Assembly: GCA_023386455.1 (NCBI GenBank)
Contig: JAEWJO010000096.1
Coordinates: 1 to 50,085 of the forward strand
Length of the DNA stretch: 50,085 nucleotides
Origin: Pseudomonadota bacterium
GTDB lineage: Bacteria > Myxococcota_A > Polyangia > Haliangiales > Haliangiaceae
Reading direction: 5' to 3'
Under the pieces are notes generated by a model. The model was given only the letters and a program-made list of their open reading frames with translations. It searched no databases and was not told where the DNA came from. Shown piece after piece: positions 43,482-50,085 of the stretch (the first letter of the stretch is position 1; the number at the start of each line of letters is the position of its first letter). Position numbers and translations under genes: made by a program.

Positions 43482-45839
43482 TCAGTCGGCGCGCACCTGC
43501 TCCTCGATGAGCTCGCCGGCGGTCATCTCGGCGGCCTCGCCGAGCTCGACGTGCACGCGCTCGATCCTGCCGGTGAAGTGGAAGGGCAGTCGGTCGCGAT
43601 ACCCGCCCCACACGGGCGAGAGCGAGTCCTGGCCGATGTCGAGACCCTCGCCGAAGCGCCCGCGAACCTGGTGGTCGAGCCTGCCTTCTGCCACGAGCGC
43701 GCCGTTGCACGACAGCCGGACCGTCGCCGGCGCACCGCGCGTCTCCGGATCGTCGCACTCGAGCTCGAGCTTGATCTCGACGCGGCCGCGCGGAACGGGC
43801 GCCTCGCCGATCACGTCGTACCGCTCGAGGCCGTACCAGTTGTAGTGATAGCGCAGGCGATCGCCGTCGACGAACAGCGACCAGCCTGCCCAGTCTCCGC
43901 CGACGCAGATCAGCACGCCCTCGGCACCGTCCTCGGGGATCTCGGCGATCACCGTGATCGTGTGGTCGACGTTGCTGAGCTGCGGTGCGCTGCCCTCCGG
44001 CAAGCGTGTCAGGCCCGGGTGGAGCGTGATCTGCTTCCTGCCGGTGAAGTAACCCGGGCGCAGCGTGATGTCCGAGCGTTCGAAGAATCGATCATCGAGC
44101 GGCAGCACGTCGTAGCGGGCGGCCTCGACCAGGAACAGGTCCTGGAGCTCGCGCAGCAGATCGGGATGCTGCTGCGCCAGGTCCTCGGCCTGGCTGAAGT
44201 CCTCGTCGATGTTGTAGAGCTCCCAGCGATCCTCGTCGAACGGAGCGCCGCCGGCGGTCTGCCAGGGGAGCCGGCCATGCCGGCACGACGCGATCCAGCC
44301 GTCGCGATAGATCGCCCGGTTACCGAGCATCTCGAAGTACTGCGTCAGGTGCGTGCTCGGTGCATCGGCGTGCTCGCGATCGAACGTGTACGCCATGCTC
44401 ACGCCCTCGATCGGCTTCTGCGCCACACCGTCGATCATCGTCGGTTCGGGGATGTGCAGCACGTCCAGGATCGTCGGCAGGATGTCGATGACGTGGTGGA
44501 ACTGAAACCGCTTGGCCCCGACGTCCGCGATCCAGGCGGGCCACGTCACGATCATCCCGTTGCGCGTACCACCGAAGTGCGACGCCACCTGCTTCATCCA
44601 CTGAAACGGCGTGTCGCCGGCCCAGGCCCAGCCCGCCGCGTAGTGCGGTGATGTACCGGGCAGCCCGAGCTCGTCGATGCGCGCGAACACACCCTCGATC
44701 GGCGGCGCGTGGCCCTGCATCGTCGCCGACTCGTTCAACGTCCCCGTCAGCCCGCCCTCGGCGCTCGATCCGTTGTCACCGAGGATGTAGATGAAGAGCG
44801 TGTTGTCGAACTCGCCCATCTGCTCGAGCTCCGCGACCAGTCGACCGATCTCGTGATCCGTGTGCTCGTAGAAGTCGGCGAAGTTCTCCATCTCGCGCGC
44901 CAGGGCCTGCCTCGCTTCGGGGCCGAAGCTGTCCCACGCCGGGATCTCCGGCGGCCGTGCGGTCAGCTTCGTGCCGGGCGCGATGACACCGAGCTCGAGC
45001 TGGCGGCGATGAACCTCCTCGCGATAGCGATCCCAGCCGAGATCGAAGCGGCCGCGATTCCGACCACGCCACGCGAGCGGAGGTTGATGCGGACCGTGCA
45101 TCGCACCCGGCGCGAAGTGCACGAAGACCGGACGGTCGGGCGCGATCGACTTCTGGGTCCGGATCCAGCCGATGCAGTCATCGACGAGATCCGTCGTGAG
45201 GTGATAGCCCTCCTCGGGCGTCCTCGACGGTGAGACCGGCGTCGTGCCGCGAACGAGCGCCGGGTAGAACTGATCCGTCATGCCCCCGAGGAAGCCGTAG
45301 AAGTAGTCGAAGCCGCGGCGGTGCGGCCAGTTCTCGAACGGTCCAGCCGCGCTCGTCCGCGTATCGGGAACGCTGTGGTTCTTCCCCCACCATCCGGTCG
45401 CGTACCCGTTGTGCGACAGGATCTCGGAGATGAACGCGCAGCTCTTGGGGATGATGCCGGAGTAGCCCGGATAGCCGGTCGCCATCTCTGCGACGACGCC
45501 GGACGACACCGAGTGATGATTGCGTCCCGTGAGTAACGACGCGCGCGTCGGCGCGCATAGCGCCGCGGTGTGAAACTGGCAGTACTGCAAACCACGCAGG
45601 CACAGTTGCTCGGTCGCCGGCGATCGAACGAGCCCGCCGTACGCGCTCGCGACGCCATAGCCGGCGTCGTCGAGAAGCACGATGACGATGTTCGGCGACG
45701 ACGGCGGTGCCTTCGCGAGCTCGGGATAGTCGGGCTCCGAGTCGGTATAGGTCATGCCCACCTTCGCGTCGCGAAAGCGGTGCTCCGGTCGCGGGTACAC
45801 CGTTCCGATCGGTCTCTGCGAGCGATTCTTCCGTGCCAT
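43482..45839 (-). CDS. Sulfatase (arylsulfatase-type), large
   Basis: 785 residues from the ATG at 45839, with GGGAGG five bases upstream. It hydrolyses sulfate esters using formylglycine. The key Cys is C95 in LCAPTRASLLTGR (C-x-P-x-R); metal-binding Asps are in IVIVLLDDAGYG; other blocks are GYATGWWGKNH, VHFAPGAMHGPHQPP and YILGDNGSSAEGG. A ~200-residue beta-rich C-terminal domain follows (FTGRKQITLHPGL..FHFTGRIERVHVELG). No signal peptide is seen, so it may be cytoplasmic, which is unusual. No sulfatase-maturing enzyme is in the window. It is divergent from the DUF4383-like gene. Confidence 0.93.
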   Translation of the reverse strand: MARKNRSQRPIGTVYPRPEHRFRDAKVGMTYTDSEPDYPELAKAPPSSPNIVIVLLDDAGYGVASAYGGLVRSPATEQLCLRGLQYCQFHTAALCAPTRASLLTGRNHHSVSSGVVAEMATGYPGYSGIIPKSCAFISEILSHNGYATGWWGKNHSVPDTRTSAAGPFENWPHRRGFDYFYGFLGGMTDQFYPALVRGTTPVSPSRTPEEGYHLTTDLVDDCIGWIRTQKSIAPDRPVFVHFAPGAMHGPHQPPLAWRGRNRGRFDLGWDRYREEVHRRQLELGVIAPGTKLTARPPEIPAWDSFGPEARQALAREMENFADFYEHTDHEIGRLVAELEQMGEFDNTLFIYILGDNGSSAEGGLTGTLNESATMQGHAPPIEGVFARIDELGLPGTSPHYAAGWAWAGDTPFQWMKQVASHFGGTRNGMIVTWPAWIADVGAKRFQFHHVIDILPTILDVLHIPEPTMIDGVAQKPIEGVSMAYTFDREHADAPSTHLTQYFEMLGNRAIYRDGWIASCRHGRLPWQTAGGAPFDEDRWELYNIDEDFSQAEDLAQQHPDLLRELQDLFLVEAARYDVLPLDDRFFERSDITLRPGYFTGRKQITLHPGLTRLPEGSAPQLSNVDHTITVIAEIPEDGAEGVLICVGGDWAGWSLFVDGDRLRYHYNWYGLERYDVIGEAPVPRGRVEIKLELECDDPETRGAPATVRLSCNGALVAEGRLDHQVRGRFGEGLDIGQDSLSPVWGGYRDRLPFHFTGRIERVHVELGEAAEMTAGELIEEQVRAD

Positions 45840-45910
45840 GGTCGCCTCCCACCTCACCGCGGTGCACGCAGTGATCCACGACTGGGGCGCTGCTTGCAGC
45901 GACGGTCCCC

Positions 45911-46354
45911 ATGACGAGCAGCAAGCACTTCGCCCTGATCGGTGGTGCCGCCATGCTGGGCATGGGCATCGCTTCGTTCGTACCGCGGCTGTCGGTGGCT
46001 CCCCGCAAGGCAGGACTCCCGCGCCTCGACATCGAGACGAGCTACGGAAAGTTCCTCGGGGTGTTTCCGCTGAACATCTTCAACAAGGTCGCGCTGACGC
46101 TGTTCGGTGCGGCCGGCGTCGCGGTCTCGCAGCTCGAGAGCGAGCGCCCTGCCCGCACGTACGCGAGGGCGGTCGCGTTCGCGATGGCACCGCTCGCGAT
46201 CCTCGGGGCGATCCCGAGGACGCGCACGCTGTTCGGAAAATGGCCGCTGTTCGGGGCCGAGGTGGCAGCGCACGGCGTGTTCGCCGCGCTCGGTGCGCTC
46301 GCCGGATTCAAGTCCAATGGCGTGCGCCCGAAGGAGCGGCGCGCGACGCGCTAA
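45911..46354 (+). CDS. DUF4383-like small membrane protein
   Basis: 147 residues. Four hydrophobic segments are seen: HFALIGGAAMLGMGIASFV, LGVFPLNIFNKVALTLFGAAGVAV, AVAFAMAPLAILGAIP and VAAHGVFAALGALAGF. The N-x-x-x-x-x-H/L core followed by a Gly-rich helix is like DUF4383 proteins. The function is unknown. It is divergent from the sulfatase, with 71 bases between the starts including a CGCTGC-TT-GCAGCG inverted repeat. It ends 3 bp before the propeller lipoprotein stop. Confidence 0.6.
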   Translation: MTSSKHFALIGGAAMLGMGIASFVPRLSVAPRKAGLPRLDIETSYGKFLGVFPLNIFNKVALTLFGAAGVAVSQLESERPARTYARAVAFAMAPLAILGAIPRTRTLFGKWPLFGAEVAAHGVFAALGALAGFKSNGVRPKERRATR

Positions 46355-46357
46355 GGA

Positions 46358-47316
46358 TCAGCGCCAGCGCGGCAGGCGGGCATCGGTGGCGACCTGGACG
46401 GGCTCGCCCACGCCGAGCGGGATCGCCCAGATGTCGGTCGTCTGGCCGCGGACGCGCGACACCGCGAGATACGTGCCGTCGGGCGAGAACACGGGCTCGA
46501 GGCCGTCGCCGAGCGAGCGCTCGGTGCCGGTCGCGACGTGACGGACGATCACGCGGCCGTCGACGACGTAGGCAACGTGGGCCCCGTCGCGCGACCAGGT
46601 GAGCTCGGCCTCGTCGAGCTCGTCCATGCGCGTCGTGAGGCGGCGGAGCTGGGTGCCGTCGGGATTCATCACGAACAACCGGACCGGCCCCTCGCGATCG
46701 CTCGAGAACGCGAGCGTCCTGCCGTCCGGCGATGGCGCCGGATCGAAGTCGTCCTTGTAGAACGCGGTGAGGCGCTGGCCGGTCTTGTAGAGCTCGGCAT
46801 CGCCGTCGCGGCTCGACACGTAGACGATGTCGTCGCCCATGACCACGGGATGGAAGTTGCCGGCGGCATCGTTCGTGATCCGCGTCGTCGCTTCCGCGCC
46901 ACCGAGATCGATCCGGTAGAGGTCGCTGTGACCGTCGAGGTTGATCGCGGCGACGATCCACGCGCCGCGCGGATCGACGGCCGGGTCGCGCACCTGCGCG
47001 GCGGTCGGTCCGACGCGCGTGACCTTCCCGTCGGCGGAGATCAGCGCGAGCTGCTCGGAGTCGGCGCTGCCGTCGCCGCGCGACGAGATCGCGACGAGCC
47101 GGCCATCGGGGAGCGCGCCGGTCGACGGGAACAGGTTCTCGCCGATCACGGTGCGCGCGCCGGCGTGGAGGCGAACGAGCGACGTGCCCTCGACAAACCA
47201 CAGCGTGCCCGGGAGCTGGACGCGCGGCGGCTCGGTCGTGCGCACGGGCGCGGGCCGATCGTCACTGCACGCGCTACAGGCGGCGAGTACGGAAGCCGCG
47301 AGGAGCGCGACGCGGG

Positions 47317-47320
<4 letters not shown>
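46358..47320 (-). CDS. TolB/WD40-like beta-propeller lipoprotein
   Basis: 320 residues from the ATG at 47320. The leader MTRVALLAASVLAACSACSDD has a lipobox (LAAC). The mature protein is a chain of propeller blades of the TolB/PD40 type: FDPAPSPDGRTLAFSSDREGP, LTWSRDGAHVAYVVDG, PVFSPDGTYLAVSRVRGQTTDIW. It is predicted to be a periplasmic binding or scaffold protein. It overlaps the amidase stop by 4 bp (ATGA) and is co-translated with it, so it may position or regulate the peptidoglycan enzyme. Confidence 0.9.
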
Positions 47321-48891
<1,571 letters not shown>

Positions 48892-49050
48892 CGCCGCCGC
48901 CCTGGTTCACGTCGAGTGCCACCCACCCGGTCGCACGATGTAGGCAGATGAATGCATCGGCTGCGGCAGGACTTAGATGGATCGCTGCGCGTACGGTGTA
49001 CGTGCGTGCGCACGATCGTGTGCAGACTCGCTGCCCACGCTGCAACGTGA

Positions 49051-49105
49051 CGATCGTTCGAGCGATCGCTGTCAGCGGTCAGACAGCGGTCAGTCAGTGA
49101 CCGCT
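49051..49105. repeat. Inverted and direct repeat cluster between amidase and thioesterase genes
   Basis: In the 212-base gap 48892-49103: CGATCG-TTCGAG-CGATCG (49051-49068), direct copies of CAGCGGTCAG (49073-49082 and 49084-49093), and an 8-bp hairpin AGCGGTCA-GTCAG-TGACCGCT (49085-49105) over the thioesterase stop. The hairpin could end thioesterase transcription but has no T-run. The rest of the gap shows nothing clear. Confidence 0.6.
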
Positions 49106-49535
49106 ACTCGAACGTCGCGCGCAGCTCGTCGGGGATTCGCATCGGTCGCCCGCTCGCGAGCGCGATCCACGCCCACGTCGTCGCAGCGCGCGCGACGACG
49201 ACGCCGTCACCGCGCACGAGCTCGGTCTTGCGAATGCACGAGGCCGCCTTCCACGAATCGACCCACGTCTCGGCGACGAGCGAATCGCCGAGCTTCACCT
49301 GCGCGAGGTAATCGAGCTCGTGACGGCGCACGACCCAGACCGTTCCGACCGCGAGGTACTCGGCCTGGCCCCAGCCCTTGGCGATCGAGTGCGCGGTCGC
49401 TGTCTCGAGGACCCAGCGCAGATAGACGAGGTTCGAGACGTGGCCGAGCTCGTCGATGTCAGCCTCGCCGGGCGTGATCGGAAACCTGAAGCGCTCGGGC
49501 ACAGCCGGCGCAATGTACCTGTTAACGTCCTTCAC
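49104..49535 (-). CDS. Acyl-CoA/acyl-ACP thioesterase, hot-dog fold
   Basis: 143 residues from a GTG at 49535; a GTG at 49502 (PERFRFPITPGE) is an alternative. It resembles 4HBT-type thioesterases: EADIDELGHVSNLVYLRWVLETATAHS carries the catalytic Asp/Glu and helix of the hot-dog, then VRRHELDYLAQVKLGDSLVAETWVDSW and AATTWAWIALASGRPMRIP. It is cytoplasmic. The chain length of the substrate is unknown. Its start abuts the divergent HEAT-like gene with no intergenic base, so one of the starts is probably wrong. Confidence 0.8.
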   Translation of the reverse strand: MKDVNRYIAPAVPERFRFPITPGEADIDELGHVSNLVYLRWVLETATAHSIAKGWGQAEYLAVGTVWVVRRHELDYLAQVKLGDSLVAETWVDSWKAASCIRKTELVRGDGVVVARAATTWAWIALASGRPMRIPDELRATFE

Positions 49536-50085
49536 ATGGGTGATGACATCAGCACACGTGAGCTTCGCGTCCGGCTCGAGCGCGGCGAGCTGAGCCCCCG
49601 GGATGTCCTTCCTCGGCTCGCGACGGCGGCGACCGATGCGCCGACGCGGGCCGCGCGCCTCGAGGTGTGCCGGCTGCTCGGCGATCTCGCGGGTCGCGCG
49701 CTCGGTGCGGAGTGGGATGCCGCGGAGCGTGCTGCGTTCGCGCTGCTCGAGGCGGCGCGCGTCGCCGATACCGCCGCCGATCGCCGCGGCGTGATCGCCG
49801 CGATGGGCCGCGGGTTCCGTAACATCTGGTTGCTCCCGTTCGTTCATCGCCGGCTCTCGGATCGCGATCCGACGATCGCCGCCGCCGCACTCGATGCCGC
49901 CGGCGGGCTCGGCTTCCCCGCGCTCGAGGAGGCGGTCGCGGCGTTCGTCGCCGAGGGCGCACCCGCGGTCCTGCGCCGCGCCGCGATCGGCGCACTCGGC
50001 CGCATGGGCGCGGTCAGCTCGGTCGCTCGACTCGTGCCCGTCGTGCTCGGCGATCCCCACGAGGCCGCCGCCGCGCTGTCTGCAC
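49536..50085 (+). CDS. HEAT/PBS-lyase-repeat-like protein, C-terminus cut by window edge
   Basis: At least 183 residues in an open frame that runs off the window. It opens MGDDISTRELRVRLERGELS. From about residue 55 the sequence is made of ~30-residue helical pairs rich in Ala and Leu: FALLEAARVADTAADRRGVI, then LDAAGGLGFPALEEAVAAF and LRRAAIGALGRMGAVSSVAR. This is the pattern of HEAT or PBS-lyase repeats, which are protein-binding scaffolds. No ribosome site is seen before the ATG. The function is unknown. Confidence 0.7.
   Translation, partial: MGDDISTRELRVRLERGELSPRDVLPRLATAATDAPTRAARLEVCRLLGDLAGRALGAEWDAAERAAFALLEAARVADTAADRRGVIAAMGRGFRNIWLLPFVHRRLSDRDPTIAAAALDAAGGLGFPALEEAVAAFVAEGAPAVLRRAAIGALGRMGAVSSVARLVPVVLGDPHEAAAALSA

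Noticed and set aside
46347..46363. GCGCT/AGCGC hairpin between convergent genes at 46354-46358
   Set aside because: Only 5 bp of stem and no T-run; not enough for a terminator.

Overview
The window is GC-rich, densely packed DNA with almost no intergenic space; no gap between genes exceeds about 215 bases. It looks like a myxobacterium-type genome (Myxococcota, possibly the Haliangium/Kofleria side; the lineage is inference). The reasons are several Hanks-type Ser/Thr kinases with the HRDISPSN or HRD(I/L)KP loops common there, a PP2C phosphatase, large ASH-domain ('choice-of-anchor D') surface proteins with Cys + hydrophobic + Arg tails resembling MYXO-CTERM, Oar-like TonB-dependent receptors with carboxypeptidase-regulatory domains, many lipoproteins, and frequent 1-4 bp start/stop overlaps. 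No tRNA, rRNA, CRISPR array, insertion sequence or phage gene was recognised.

Layout. 1-5.7 kb: a signalling block (truncated kinase, STAS protein, divergent PP2C phosphatase), a carboxypeptidase-regulatory-domain protein, a small outer-membrane protein and a thioredoxin-fold [2Fe-2S] ferredoxin. 5.8-13.7 kb: an apparent operon of a membrane Ser/Thr kinase, a TPR/PEGA-like beta-barrel protein and two ~850-950 residue ASH-repeat surface proteins with matching C-terminal anchors. 13.7-15.9 kb (minus): kynureninase-like enzyme, small lipoprotein and a divergent tryptophan-dioxygenase-family protein. 16.6-18.7 kb: groES-groEL with a CIRCE-like operator and a strong terminator; GroEL has a His-rich tail. 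18.8-19.7 kb: collagen-like lipoprotein.

19.8-32.9 kb is the most distinctive part. A TonB-dependent receptor gene followed by a lipoprotein gene with a 4-bp overlap occurs three times. The three lipoproteins are homologous to one another and I do not recognise the family. Between copies 2 and 3 lies a Cache-type sensor/Ser-Thr kinase, packed tightly enough to suggest one transcript: receptor 2, lipoprotein 2, kinase, receptor 3, lipoprotein 3. Receptor 3 has lost the N-terminal domain and the TonB-box-like stretch. A Cys-rich lipoprotein and a small beta-barrel protein follow.

32.9-50 kb is mostly housekeeping and accessory genes: mutY overlapping folE, a MenH-like hydrolase, a second and canonical tryptophan 2,3-dioxygenase, a CHASE3-type histidine kinase, a DUF488 protein, a small redox/lipoprotein cluster (cytochrome c, DUF4142, cupredoxin), a tandem MgtC pair with an MscS channel, a BASS-family transporter, a large sulfatase, a propeller lipoprotein with a lytic-transglycosylase/amidase/golvesin fusion, a thioesterase and a truncated HEAT-like protein. 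Functions come from reading motifs by eye, not from database searches.
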